A stretch of 64,000 bases of DNA from Coprinus comatus (taxonomy: Eukaryota; Basidiomycota; Agaricomycetes; Agaricales; Agaricaceae). The first letter of the stretch is position 1, and the number at the start of each line of letters is the position of its first letter. This document shows positions 49,997-62,912 of this stretch, piece by piece. The stretch covers positions 62,001 to 126,000 of the forward strand of contig JAWPGT010000024.1 of the NCBI GenBank assembly GCA_034638255.1, given 5' to 3'. The notes under the pieces are model-generated. The model was not told the origin of the DNA and made no database searches. It was given only the letters and a program-made list of their open reading frames with translations. The position numbers were made by a program, and so were the translations under genes.

Positions 49997-50786
49997 GAGT
50001 AATGAATACAATAGAGCTCTGAGCGAGTAAGAGTCTGAGCGAGTAAGAGTCTGAGGGAATGGGTGAGACTGGGAAGAATGAGAGAAAGAGAGAGACCGCT
50101 AAAGAAAAGTTAATGCGGCAGGAAAGCAGAACATTTATACGGTGATCGTCGTTCAATTCCCCATTACAGCCTGAGTCTCAGAGGTCAAAAGAGAAATTGA
50201 ATAACCTAAGAAGAAAAAACACGCACCACATTCCTGAATCCTACAGGATTAAAGTTTTCCTTCTTAATAGCCGTTGAAACGTTGCTGACCTCATGTTCTG
50301 CCTCACCAATGGCAATGTTATGATTCCTCTGTATGCACGTAATAATAAAGGAAAACAAACTCTCGGCTATGGTAGCTGCGGAAAGAGAAGCCCAAAATAT
50401 TGGAGAACACGGACACATGTTTAGTATTCTCTGGGGTTCTCACCTAACATTCGATGCCCCAAGCTTTTTTCCCAACAGAAATGTAAGCTGTATAGCAAAT
50501 ATCTGAACTTAAGAAAGAGCTAATAATGCTGCGGCCTGCGGGTACGGCCCGCGTGCTGATTCAACCTTAAATATGTTGACCAGGTACCACCACGTCGATA
50601 ATAGCGTTATGGGAAGAAACATAGTGAGTAATCATTATTTGCACAAGATGTACTGCTTGCTGCACCACTACGGATATCTTCGAGGATCCAATATAACATT
50701 CTCTGACCAATTTGAAATCCAGGTTCTTTTGCCATAACAATATAAAAATCAATCTATTGTATATATCCACCGTTGTCCAGGAAGGT
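49997..50786. other. intergenic, no gene recognised
   Basis: This is the upstream region of the cysteine-cluster gene and the downstream region of the F-box-like gene. It has short frames only. A tandem gagcgagtaagagtct doublet lies near 50021-50053. Confidence 0.4.
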
Positions 50787-53179
50787 TTATATCAAATCAA
50801 TAACGAGGAGAGTTGACTGGACAGAATAAAATAACATCCTCCTAGTACTTTTGTTGGAACCCATCCCAAGACGTGGTCGAAGAGTAAACGTCTCTGGAAA
50901 ATGAAAAGAGACAGAATAAGAATGTGCCGTGGTTGAGCCGGGTATATGGTTAATAATCTCAATTGCATGATCCGCAAGAATAAGGGAGAATGATTGATTG
51001 ATAGCAACGCGAGCCCCGGCTTGCGGGACAACCAGATCTGGGCGCAAAGTTCCAAAGTTTTCAATGACCGGTTCGCTCCCATCATGCAGAACCATAACAC
51101 TATGAAGTTCCTTCAACCATAGCCAAGATATCCTCGAGTAACTTTTGACCACTGAAAGCCACATTGCGTTATGTCTCGGAAGGGAAACTTGTGGATAAGT
51201 TGGACTGTCTACAGAACCACGTTCTGGTCATAGATAACTTTGTAGAGGTACACTATGTCGAGATTGGACCCAATCGCAAGAACATCGCCGTCTATGTGTC
51301 GGGCTAACCGGAAGAGAATTAGACTACCAGAACACCACTAGACTCTGATCAATGTACGTACCATAACCTCCGAGTTGTGTCCTTCAGTAGTTATAGTGAT
51401 GGGATCAAGTGTCAACTCAGGAAACTTTTTTAGAGCACAAGTAGTCGGGGAGTAATGGAAAAAATTGAACCGAAAGTTGGCCTTTGTTCTACTTCGACGA
51501 TATAATGCTCGGTAAAAACAAATCCCGAAAGAGGGTCGTAAGCATGGTAGAAAGACGTCAAATGGGTTGTTACCAGGGTGGCTTCTTGGGCATGTCCTGA
51601 GAGAGAAACCTCATATGAACTCTTGGCTTCTCTGTCACAACATGAGAGAATCATCACCGTACTAGCATCAGCAAATCTACAAATCAGTTGTCCCCTTTTA
51701 GCCCTTTTCAAGTTTTTCCAAGTGGAAAAGTGAGCAAGCCAAAAAGTTGTGTGCCGTATTTGTAATTACTAGTGACATATATTACAATAGATTATTACTT
51801 TATAGCCTGCCACGTCACATTGTATTACTTCGTTATAATTAGGTCATAATACAACTTTTTACAAAATGTACCTATTCTTGTTCGGCGAGTCAGATAATCA
51901 ATCAAAGGGATATAATAATATTGTCTGTGTGTGTAGTAATGAATGAACAACCACCTACGATGTGGGTGAGGAGAACCGAGGCCATTACATTTTTCCGAGC
52001 GAATTTGAGTAGGAGAAAAAGGGAGGAAAAATATAAGGCTGTTGGTATCCGGGCGGCACGTCGATTGGATGAGCATGAAGGCTCACCCGTCAACGTGTCT
52101 GGTGGTTGTAAGGGGAGGTGGTGGGTTTTAGGGATTAGTTAGCAAGAAAATGGATTTCACAGATGTGAGAACGAGGACGTATGGTAGTAGATGAATTAAA
52201 ATTAAAGTGAGACGCGACTGAGCTGTTTGAGGCACGTGACTCTTTCTACAAGAAAACGCATCTGACTTCGTCAGATGCTTCACACTTTCCGGTCATTGGC
52301 ACTTCCTTGCTTTTAGCCTCTTTTTGGGCTTTTCTGGGGTTTTTAGACTTTTAAAAGTACCAAAAAGTGAATTGCAAGTTTGCTGATGTACCTAGTCATG
52401 AACGTACCTTTGGGGGCACCATAATGAACAGCAACACGAAAAAGTCAATCGTTCCTTGCTATCATCAATCCAAAGGTGTCGTATCACTGACACATAACGC
52501 ATGAAACACTTATACGAATGAAATTCACCCTTGGTGCAAGTCTCACCTCTGAACACACTCTGGGTCAAGTTCGGTGGGATTGAAGCGAAGGACGGGTGTT
52601 GGATTACTCGAGTCCAGATCAATGGTGTAGCATAGCACCTTGGAGAACAATATTAACTAGCGACCACTAGGTAGTAGGTAAACATCTTCTCGAAGTCGTT
52701 CTCAAATATCAAGGAAATGGGAATGGCACGGCTTCGTAGTGTAGCTTTGATGACACCAGTAGTAACACGTTGTACCAAGGATTTTCGAACAACCCAGTTC
52801 TCCAATTCTGCTGTTGTTTATGCTTCAATCTCTTCTTCAGGTGGAACAGACTGTGACGAGTGTACAAGTTGTTGCATCAACCTCGTCCGGTCGTTGCGAT
52901 CATGGGTGGTTGTACATAGGTTTTGCAAGTCTGGATACCGTTATTGTACCACATTACACTTAGAACTATAATTACTCACAATCTTAATGTATATAAGTCT
53001 TGATAATCCAAATGTGATGCGACCTCGAGAAGAATTTCGGTAGGGAGATCTTTTCTTGGTGGATACCATTGCCCTGAAACAAAATGGGAAACATGTATAA
53101 CAACAAGAGATAGAGATCGTAGAGTCCAGTCTTGAGCTTGAAGTGGTAAATTGACATTGGGATTGATGATGTGAAGCAA
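50787..53179 (-). pseudogene. F-box-like gene, probably decayed
   Basis: The opening exon (about 53179-52980) contains YPPRKDLPTEILLEVASHLD followed by YQDLYTLRL, a good F-box, the element that links a substrate to SCF ubiquitin ligases through Skp1. Further on the strand reads LMQQLVHSSQSVPPEEEIEA, then an in-frame TAA (about 52823-52825), then TTAELENWVVRKSLVQRVTT in the same frame. The joint between the F-box exon and the next block does not keep phase with any acceptor I could find. Downstream patches (DADASTVMILSCC-like sequence near 51640 and GARVAINQSFSLILADHAIE near 51000) resemble the C-terminal repeat region of Agaricomycete F-box proteins. I infer a pseudogene, but an unusual splice pattern could rescue it. 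Confidence 0.45.
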
Positions 53180-54925
53180 CTCTGAAAATTACTCCAAGCG
53201 TCTCGTGACTACGTATTTTTTTCCTTGATTTTTCTTCCGGGTTGTGCTTTATTGCTCTCGGCTTCTACCGGTTAGGGCCCTCGTCTCTGCATTTTTTCTG
53301 TGCTTAACATGTATTGTGTTGTTCAACTTCGAGGGTATCATTCTTTCACCGAGACCGAAGGATTTAGTCTAAATTTAGACTATGGTCAAGAAGGCCTGAC
53401 TGAGGTACTCAAGTTTGACCTCAATGCTCATCTGTGTGTCACTGACGAAAGGGCAGCTCAAACTGAAACATGTGAAACCAGGTGATATCTGATCCCGTCA
53501 ATTTTACGATGACATATTTGCAAGGTTCGACTAAGAAAAGCCTTCCCAAAGGTAGCAAATCCACTACGAAGAAGGTACTTCTAATCTTGCAATATTATTG
53601 GTGAGATCTAGCAGCCACTCAGCTATAATTTTTAATATATTGTCACATTGGAGGCTGGTTTTCTGGCAAGCTTGAGAGTTGCCGAGCACGGACCTAGATC
53701 TTCGTTTTTGGCTGGTAGGTCTAAGTTCGCAAACCTGCTTCCCGAAAGGGCCCTAATGGTCTACTAATAATTATTTCCTCTTGAAAGAATACTTGTGATA
53801 ACACCTGATCAAATATTTGAAGTTTATTAACACGCAACCAACATAGGGTGCTCAAAGGGAATAAATACAACAAGATAGCGACAGATACCTAAGGCCAAAG
53901 GCAGTGGATCGACTGCACTAAATTATGGTTATTAATTTTATTCCAAGCAATTAAAAAATAGGCGAAGTCTACATAAGTGTGTCTAGGCCTCCTAGAGTAC
54001 ACCCCAACTATCTCCAAAAAGAAATGGCAGCAAACAGTAATAATAATAAAATCTCTAGATTTCGAAATCCAATCCGGGGTATCCAAAATCCAATATCCGC
54101 CAATCGCATAAAAATATAACACCGAAAATCCCAACAAATACATAAAGAAAACCCAGAAGAAAACGTAACAGAGCTTGAGTCATCAGTTACCACCGTATAC
54201 TTGAAAGCTTGAGAATCGAAAAGAGAACAATACCAGTGGATCCGTAGAGACCACAACCTATATTATATAGTAACCCGTCGTACGCAGCAACGAGGCCACA
54301 GTTAAACTAGAGTGATTAGCACCAATCCCCAGAAGTCTATTGTTATTATTTTTTGAGGGGGCACCCGTACTAGAAAAAGGATCTGAGAGAGAAAGGACGA
54401 GAACAAGGTGAGTGAGAGACAGAACCCGATGCATACATTGGATTGTGGAAACGCAATGCAGATTGAGTTTTACAATATAACGAGTCGTAGATAGGTAGGT
54501 CGGGGAAAGCAAGGAAGAGAGGAAGAGAAGAGGAGAAGACGTTAGGGTAGCGAGGTAAGGAGGTAAAAGTAAAGGTGAATAAGGAAAAAAAAAAGAGGAA
54601 ACACTTCTACTTTGTTTGTATACGATTACGATAGCAAGAAATCAAGGGCGAGATTATAATGCCAGAGCTCGCGCTGGTTTATATGTTTATAGGAGAGAAG
54701 CCTAGGGATGATAGAAAGAGAGAAAGAGAGAAAGAAAAGACATCAGTCCATGCTGGAATATGCAAAGTGTAGCATACTAAATCTCTTCATTGATACTGAA
54801 GAGCCGTATTATTACAAGAAGTTTGACGGATTGTGGTAATGCGAGCGAGCAGGTTCTTGTATGCTGAGTTTCCAAGACATCAAAAAAGAATCGCCAATAC
54901 AGCACGAGGGAGGAGGTGTGGAGAT
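53180..54925. other. intergenic, no gene recognised
   Basis: Short frames only (for example 53889-54256 minus, hydrophobic). GA-rich tracts lie at 54515-54530 and 54712-54740. Confidence 0.45.
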
Positions 54926-56146
54926 TTATATGGATGATGTTGAAGCCTTCAAGTCGACAAAGGAATCGCAACGAGGAACCTTGGCCATACATTCCCAGCG
55001 TCGATAACAGTTCATTGTCCAAGACCCGACAGCTTGTTTCTTTGAATGTGAGGTGGAGGGTGTGGAAGGTGGTGAATAGGCACGTTGCCACCAACCAGGA
55101 CGATATAGAATCAGTTTATTACTCGAGGTAAACTGATGATCGTTATGTCGAATGTCATCATTATTGTCGTTATCGACCATCAGGTTCTTCTCCGAACGTA
55201 GCACCTGAGTTGGTACCGTGGGTGACATCTCCGCTTCTGACTCACTATCTACCAAAGTAGAGTCCGAGTCATCACTGAAAATGACAGAAGACGAAGACGA
55301 CGGTGTTTCCAGAGGATCATCTTCACTCTCCGTTTCATCATAAACATTGGATAAGTTCTGATTTTCGAAGTCGTTCCACAAGCGATACTGGGAAGCAATA
55401 TGAACGTCATGCATCCACAAGGTCTTGCCGATGGTCCACATTGGGAAGTCGACAAAGGTACGGTCGATCTCTGTGCAGCAAGGATCCCGTAAGGCAGAAA
55501 GATCACCTCTTCTAGGGTGAATGGTCATGGGAGGCAGTTCACATTGAGGTTGATACGCAGGATGCATAGGGGTTTTCCGTTTATGGGAAGTTAAGTCCCG
55601 AAAAGTAGGCGGGGAATCATCCAATGCGGTGGCGAGAAATAGATCATCAAGTTTTGGTTTATTTTTACGTACTGGGGCGGATTTCTCCTCCCACTCTTCT
55701 TCACGTGTAGCCCAAAACCATTTAGTGTGGGCCAGACCATGACGAGAATAACCACGATGGCAATAATTATGGCGTTTGGGATTACAATTTGGATGATAGG
55801 AGAACAGGAGAGATGATTCAGGAGATAGCCCCGGATTCGAATTAGGAATCCTACCCGGTTTTGAAGGTGATGTAGCTGGGAGGGGTGATGCTTGAGGATT
55901 CCCCATTGGGTAATCAGAGGTAGCTTTCGGCGCCGTTACAGGTTTTTGTGACGGCGGCTTTTTGGCGGCTTTGACGAAGGGGAATGATAGACGTGATACA
56001 GATGGTTTGGAGGGAGGTTTCCGAGTGGCGGGTTCCAGCACATCGTCGGACGAGCATATCGATTCAACTACTGTTTCCGAGTCTGACGAGTCAGAAACAG
56101 TCGTGGATAGTTTAGATCTAGTCTTGGGGGTGAAAGGTTGAGCCAT
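54926..56146 (-). CDS. uncharacterised single-exon protein, 406 aa
   Basis: An uninterrupted frame of 406 codons runs from the ATG at 56146 to 54926. The first 130 residues are Ser/Pro/Lys-rich and probably disordered. A more ordered block follows: SYHPNCNPKRHNYCHRGYSR and GLAHTKWFWATREEEWEE. Later come SALRDPCCTEIDRTFVDFPM and TIGKTLWMHDVHIASQYRLW. An acidic region (YDETESEDDPLETPSSSSS) and a tail ending SFVDLKASTSSI complete it. I do not recognise a family. The pattern of conserved-looking Trp, Cys and His in the middle, flanked by disordered ends, suggests a real gene, as does the length of the open frame in this intron-rich genome. Confidence 0.6.
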   Translation of the reverse strand: MAQPFTPKTRSKLSTTVSDSSDSETVVESICSSDDVLEPATRKPPSKPSVSRLSFPFVKAAKKPPSQKPVTAPKATSDYPMGNPQASPLPATSPSKPGRIPNSNPGLSPESSLLFSYHPNCNPKRHNYCHRGYSRHGLAHTKWFWATREEEWEEKSAPVRKNKPKLDDLFLATALDDSPPTFRDLTSHKRKTPMHPAYQPQCELPPMTIHPRRGDLSALRDPCCTEIDRTFVDFPMWTIGKTLWMHDVHIASQYRLWNDFENQNLSNVYDETESEDDPLETPSSSSSVIFSDDSDSTLVDSESEAEMSPTVPTQVLRSEKNLMVDNDNNDDIRHNDHQFTSSNKLILYRPGWWQRAYSPPSTPSTSHSKKQAVGSWTMNCYRRWECMAKVPRCDSFVDLKASTSSI

Positions 56147-59100
56147 GGCGAGAGTGTGGGGGTGTTTGTGTGGATATATAGGTGATGAGTGGGGTGATAG
56201 GGTATGAGACCGAGAGGAGAGGAGAAGTTTATGAAAGTCAGACTTTGGATGGCTAGTAGGCCTTGCAGACTGCAGTAACCAGTGGTAACTAGACAGAAGC
56301 AGACACTACGGGTTGCACCGTTGATTTGACTATTGAGGTGACATTTAAATGACTAGGACTATGACCAGTATAAAACCTAAGACGTCGGAGATTAGTGTAT
56401 TTCTATTGGATATTCCAAGACAGATTGAACATACCAAATGCCACACGGAAAGGTGGTGGAGTCGCCTAAAGAGCAATAGGCTCGAAGGGAAAAATCCGTT
56501 CAAAGTCTTCTGTAGGTGATTAGTCGACACACATGAGCCTTTTCGACAAAACTACCTAGGATCAGCGCCGAGACGGACAGAGTGTAGAGAACAAAATACA
56601 CAATACCTGCAAACCTTGGACTGATATATACCAACCAAGCTATCCCACGTGTCTTTGTTTGTTTGTTTGTTCGCCGCTCGGCTTCTCCCATGACACTCCA
56701 CCCTCTTTTAACTTCCCCAAATATCCTGCATTAGTTTACTACTGCCGCACGCGACCACAAATGACCCAATAAGTATCAGAACTAGGGTAAATGTACAATC
56801 CTCCAACGTACGAGAATACCACAGGGGCTACACACAATATTCCCCCATCATTTCATCATATTAAAGCCCCTGAGGGGATACATACTCCTTTACTCCAGGC
56901 CCCTTCCTCTACACCCATCTCTATGGGGGGTCACTAAGAGTGCATTAGCCAAGATCATTCGTAAAAGGTAAATCTGCCTGCCGGTGGGGTTTTCCGATGT
57001 CAATGGGACAAGTGGCATCCTCGGATATCAGCGACGAATCGAATGGCAACATTGTTTCTATTCAATCTCGGCAGCCTATACATGGCCTTCTCTCGGACCA
57101 CTACAAGAACAGACCCTACTGGACTCTCTCTCCGTTGCTTACAATAGGTGCTTTTACTTCATCTCTCAAGCACACATTCGGTATTAGCATCCAGTTTCTC
57201 AGGGAACCTGTCCTATTCTTAATATCACCCCACAAGCTATGCGGGAGAGAAAATATCATTACCTATTATTGGATATGTCATTTGACAACGACAGTTTCTT
57301 CTCAGATGACTTGAAGTGAGTATAAGTAAACTTGGTTCTCGGAGCTAAGTCTAAGGCTATGTCTATGCCCCCAAATGCGGAGTTAACCACTATTATTGCG
57401 CGCATGATTAGCATTCGATCTCACACCATAATCCTAACCGTAGGCTCATGGCAGGCTTCGAACTTGCCGAACTTAATGAGACACTCAACTCGGACCATCC
57501 TCGTTAAAAATGTACTACCAGCATATGGTCATACACAGACAAACCGGTGGCTTAATAGCAAAAGTCTCACTTGGTGCTAATACAAGTAACACAACCAGCG
57601 AGCATCATAGAACGAAACTAATACGACGGTGACGGCCAGGTGACGGCGAGAAACCGGCGTGTGACTAATGTTTAGACCATTCTACTAATCATTTACTTGT
57701 CTTACTAAAGGCTTCAGGCCAATCCAACAGAACTTTACATATGCACTTGTGGTGACTTCTAACGTGACACTCCAAACATAGGGTCACCAATCGTGATTCT
57801 TTCTGGCAATCACAACCAGTCATAATCCCTTTATTATCATAAAAATCTAACATCCGACTTGATCGATACATCGCCTAAAGGTGTAGTGCTTCTACATATT
57901 GATTATAAAACTAATTGAATATCATACACTAAAAACCAACACCATTTACTTACTAAACGAAATTCAGAATCAAACGCTTATCATAATTCTTAATATTCCA
58001 TTTCATCGTCGTTCGGTAAGGTACTAACTTTCTCGGTTAATTCTCAATGTGTGCACTTGCCACTATCAAGTCCACAACATATGGTGAGATTTGATGTAAC
58101 AATCTTATTAAACCCGGAACCAATCTGTACTTGGACAAGTTCCGACGTGTATAACCCGGGCAATTTAAACAAAATCACACGGAGAGCCCGAACGTTTCTT
58201 AAAACTGCCTGGGGCCGACATACTCATGCTCGTTACAAAATACCAGCATGCTCAATATGTTCAATGTGTTTCAACAAGTGGTTGAAAGATTAGAACTTAA
58301 TAGCCGGATAACGATAACGATTTAAAAAAATTTATTTTCAGTGATTAGACCTTTCATTTTTTGATGGAAAACTCCTTCTTTTGTCGGTGAGATCCTGTAC
58401 TTATGAATCGTGAATCATGATAAGCAGGACGTCATTCCAAGGGTGCGAGAAAATCTGAACAGTGTCTGTCACGGTAAGGTTTCGTAGGAGATTGAGACTG
58501 CGATTTCATCATTGTTACTTACAACCTACATCCACATCCCATACGATAAGTCAAGGTAAAAAAAAAATAGGAAGTAAGGGATAAATTTGTCAGCGCTGTC
58601 AGGAGTCTGTCAGTTAGGAGTAGGCAAGGATGGAAATTTTAAAACTTGATAAGACTTATGCCAAGTTATAGTTATCATCTATTAGGGGTGTTATCCCAGT
58701 AATTATGGATACGGTGGTATATACCGAAATGAAACATTGATGGATCGGTTGTAAAGTTGAGCCTCCTGGTGGTTTGAAAAATTAGATTTCTAGACTCCTA
58801 CGACAAATTCATACAAAGCTATTCATAAACGGACCAACAGTGTGTATGTGTCTGTGATCATCTGCATTTTCCCTACTACTCCACCCAGAACCACTCGGTG
58901 ACTCCCAAATGCAGATATTCATTCATACGACAGCCGGTAGAACTAAGAAGTCACTTTCAAACGCAAATATTAATACACATACTACTTACAATAATATAAA
59001 TAGTAGAGTACCACGGCCGCGGCCATGGTACTGCGCTAGTAGACGCCACATATCATTCAATGCGTGAGTATCGCCGAATAATAAGCTCAAGTATTTTATC

Positions 59101-59710
59101 ATCACTGTGCATAATTATATCCATCTGAGGGGCTAAGCTATAAATAGGTTCAACCTTTAAACTATAGAGAATCGCCATTGAGAACGTTCAAACTTCAATA
59201 TCAACACATCGACCTGCCTATTTATACCAGTACTGATAATACTATAACCAAGAAGGCACGGTGACGGTGTGGGTATCGGTATCCTACATCCCATAACCCA
59301 ACATTCTAAAACATCTCCCTCCTCCCGCTCTTCAACGTATTGTATTTTTCTTTTCTTTGAATAGCAATAACATTAAAAAACAAAACAACGATAAAACGCC
59401 AACTAAATGTATAAAAAAAAACACAAAGCACAACAACTAACAACCAAAAAAAAACATAAAATCAAAGCAATTTCAATTCGTCCAGGGGAGGGATCATCGA
59501 TCGGTGGTACTCCAATAACGCATCCCAATAACAAGAAACTAAAAACTAAAAAACCAAAACCAAAACCAAAATTGTTATATAAACCATAAGACTGAAGAAA
59601 AGGTATTACAAACATCCAACATCAAAATATTCAGTCAGTAAAAACACGGGGGACGGGAATAGCGATTTAAATTAAATAACAACAAAAGATCTTCACAGAA
59701 TCGACCAGAA

Positions 59711-59714
<4 letters not shown>
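56147..59714. other. 3.6-kb gene-poor region
   Basis: I see no gene I can support. A minus-strand frame at 57689-57871 is Cys/His-rich (TGCDCQKESRLVTLCLECHV), and a plus-strand frame at 58051-58293 ends in CSICSMCFNKWLKD. These might be fragments of a zinc-binding protein but cannot be connected. A palindromic ccgcggccgcgg-like stretch lies near 59013-59028. Confidence 0.4.

Positions 59715-59759
<45 letters not shown>
59715..59759. repeat. AG dinucleotide microsatellite
   Basis: An uninterrupted (AG)n of about 22 units lies just downstream of the gene ending at 59858. Confidence 0.95.
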
Positions 59760-59763
<4 letters not shown>

Positions 59764-59857
59764 AAGCAAGCGAAAAAAACCTCCATTTGAACATACCGAA
59801 ATGTAAAAAAAAGGAAAGAAATAAACGTCAAGTGTTACATTTCATGAACCAAAAAAA

Positions 59858-62800
59858 TCATGACATAGCATCATCCAACATTCTAGCAAGATCATCTCTC
59901 GCACCAAACAAAACTTCCTATAAAAAACAAACCATTAGCCACCAGTACTCTCAAACTCATAACACGCAAAAAAAAAAAAAAACCCCAAAAAAACCACAAA
60001 ACTCACAGTAACAATAGCCTGCCTATTCTCATCCTTAATCTCTTTCCACCTCCCTTCATAAACTCTCAGCAACTCATCATACTCATCTCTCAAAACCCTC
60101 TCATTCCTATTCCTTCCTCTAACACAAGTCCTAATAACAGCTCTTAATATTATAATCCCAGCAACCCATTCAACTTCATCCATTTCCCAAACTAAATCTC
60201 TCGCTAACATTTCAGAAAACGCTCGAGTTTGAGCATAGTTATATCCATATCCTCCTGTATTGTTGTTATTGTTGTTATTTGAGTTTGAGTTTGAGTTGGG
60301 ATTTGAGTTTGAGTTGGTATCGGTTTCCATTGGACCTTGACCTTGACCTACACTACCACCACCAGGACCACCACCTACACCACCACCCCCTCCACCTCCA
60401 CCACCAACAATACCCAACCCCAAACCCAAACTCGAACTTTGATGTAACTGATTCTGACTCACAACCGAATTCGAATTCCTCCCACTCCCATTATTAATAT
60501 TGTTATTATTACTAGCACTGGTATTGGTATTGGTATTCAACCCAAAAGACCATAATCCCAATTCCAAAACAGCAGCATGTATACGAGCCCATTGAATATG
60601 ATCTTTACGTCTTTGACGATCTTGAGCTATACGTTGCATTTCATCTGATAGATGATTATGATTATGATTATGGGTATGGGTATGAGTTTGGGTATGAGTT
60701 TGGGTATGATTATGATTATGGGTATGATTATATGGATGGGTATGTGGATTCGAATGGGTATGTGAATGAATAAGTGAATTTGAATTTGGATGATTATTAT
60801 GAAGTTGACTTTGATGAGGATGATTTTGATGATTATGAGAATGTGAAAGAGGATGAGAAAGAGGAGATGAATTTGATGATGATGAAATAGGAGGTATGAC
60901 TGAAACTCTTGAAGATGACGATGCTGATTGATTTTGATTCCCTCCTCCTCCTCCTACTCCTCCTACACCTATACCTATTCCACCAACACCTCCTACACCT
61001 ACACCACCATTACCACTACCAAAATTAGAATTGGAATTAGAAGAACTAGAATTAACATTCGGAATCCAACTCGAATTCTTCCTAATCATCATCTGAAGTG
61101 CTCTAACACCAGCCAAAGGTCCACTAACACCAGCATGAACAATTCCATTCGTAAAATAACTAGAAGCTTCAATGTATCTTCTTAAATAAACATAACAAGG
61201 ATCCGTAGAGTTTGAATTTGAATTCGAACTCGGATTCGATTGTTATTGTTAATGGGACTTGAAGAAGAACCGTTATTGGTGGTATTAGTGAGATTGGTAT
61301 TGGTGAATGATGAATATGGGTTATGATTATGGTTATGTTGATTATGATGAGATTGGGAAAGATGAGAAAGGGAATGCGAATTATGATGTTGTGGTGGTGG
61401 TGGTTGGTGTAATTGATGATGAGTATGGGATTGAACAACAGGAATAGGAATAGGAAGTGAATCCGCCAACGAAATCGCTTCAAACAAAGCTTCAATAACC
61501 GGTGTAAGTGGTGTCGCAGATATCGAATGTGGTTGTGAATGTGAATGTAAGTGTGATTGCGAATGCAAATGTGACTGCGGATGTGACTGCGAAAACGATT
61601 GAGGATGTGAATATGATTGAGAAAGTGAAGACCCAGAACCACCCAACACAAACGACTGTATCATATTTGATAAAGTCGAACAATCAAGATTACTTTGTAA
61701 AAAAGCATCTCGAAGTGTAGCTTGAGTAATCACACCAACACCAACATTACCACCGATACCAACAGTACCAACATTAACACCAACGTTACCGACTCCAACA
61801 CCAACACCAACGCCAACGGGAACGGGAACGGGAACACCGACACCATGGCCGACACCGACATTCAAATTATTGTTGTTCAAGTTCAACGTATGCCCTCGAT
61901 GGTGTGGTGAAGGTGTAGCCTGCGTTTGAATAGCAAGCGACGAAACAGCTTGAGATTGAGGCGGTCCAGGCTGCTGCTGCTGTTGTTGTTGAGGTCCACC
62001 AATACCAGATGAAGGACCAACTTGTAACGAAGTTTGTCCACTGGATGACGGTCCAGGGCCAGGTTGTTGCTGTTGTTGTTGTTGAGCACTTTGCAAACTC
62101 CCATACTGCATTGATTGAATTTGTTGAAGATTTTGAGGAGCATTAACAGGACTAGTACTACTTTCACCATGAGAATAAGAAACAGAAACTGCCATAGTAG
62201 GTGTAGAAGGAACATTAGCCCCTGTCGTAACTCCAGTTGTCGACGTTGTATTAGTCGCATTCCATTGTTGTAATTCATTTGTAGCTGCTGCCGCTTGGGC
62301 CTGCGCTTGTGCTTGTGCTTGTGCTTGAGCTGCTGCTATTTTAGAGTAACAAAAAAACGTACAAGCCTTGAGTTCTCGTCTCAAAACACAAAAGAAAAGG
62401 ACATAGGCATACCTTTCTCAGCCGCTTTCTTAGCAGACCTAGGTCTCCCTTCAAGTTTCCTACGAGTCCGACCAACAGTATTCTTAAACCAATTATAAAT
62501 TTGCTACAATGACAATGACAATAAACAAATAAACAACACTGAGCATAATCCCAAAAAAAAATTAAATTAAATAATTCACTCACCTCACGAAACCTAGACT
62601 CAGATTCCTCAATCCCAATAAACTCTTCCGGAATTCCAAACCTCCCAATAAACTCTTGAGCTCTCTCTAACGCAAATTTCTTTGCATCTCCACGTATAGA
62701 CCCCTGAGACCTCCTTTCAAATTCTGGTAAATGTCTATTCTTTCCAACGTTAATTTATTATATATACACACTTGGAAATACTAATACTTCAAAGTGAAAA

Positions 62801-62912
62801 AGAGGAGAAAACCAACATACCCTTTCAAAAAAGCGAGTTGAGCATCTGTATAAGCTTTCGGTTGACGTGGTTTGTGTACCCTGGGATCACTCGTCATGGA
62901 GCGCTGAGCCAT
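59858..62912 (-). CDS. conserved nuclear-type protein with homeodomain-like N-terminus and low-complexity body
   Basis: The start at 62912 (MAQRSMTSDPRVHKPRQPKA) leads into YTDAQLAFLKG. The next exons give HLPEFERRSQGSIRGDAKKF, then RFGIPEEFIGIEESESRFRE, then QIYNWFKNTVGRTRRKLEGR. The last segment looks like the recognition helix of a homeodomain (WFKN followed by basic residues), so DNA binding is plausible but unproven. The body is very low-complexity: AQ repeats, poly-Gln, VGVGVG, a His/Ser/Gln tract and poly-Gly. The C-terminus is ordered again (EMLARDLVWEMDEVEWVAGI, RGRNRNERVLRDEYDELLRV) and ends LARMLDDAMS-stop in a last small exon at 59858. Between about 61180 and 61260 the frame must shift: one frame ends at 61182, another resumes with DPCYVYLRRYIEASSYF. 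The shift lies in an Asn/Ser-coding simple repeat. I recall similar N-termini in uncharacterised Agaricomycete proteins. Confidence 0.65.

Noticed and set aside
57689..58293. Cys-rich frames suggestive of zinc fingers or a KDZ-type transposase fragment
   Set aside because: The two frames are on opposite strands, short, and cannot be joined; the cysteine spacing does not match a family I know.
59407..60011. Short Lys/Gln-rich plus-strand frames
   Set aside because: They lie opposite the 3' end of the low-complexity gene and in A-rich flanking sequence, and they show only simple composition.
61169..61720. Alternative frames of His/Ile or Val/Asn repeats on both strands
   Set aside because: They are shadow frames of the repeated codons in the gene at 59858-62912.
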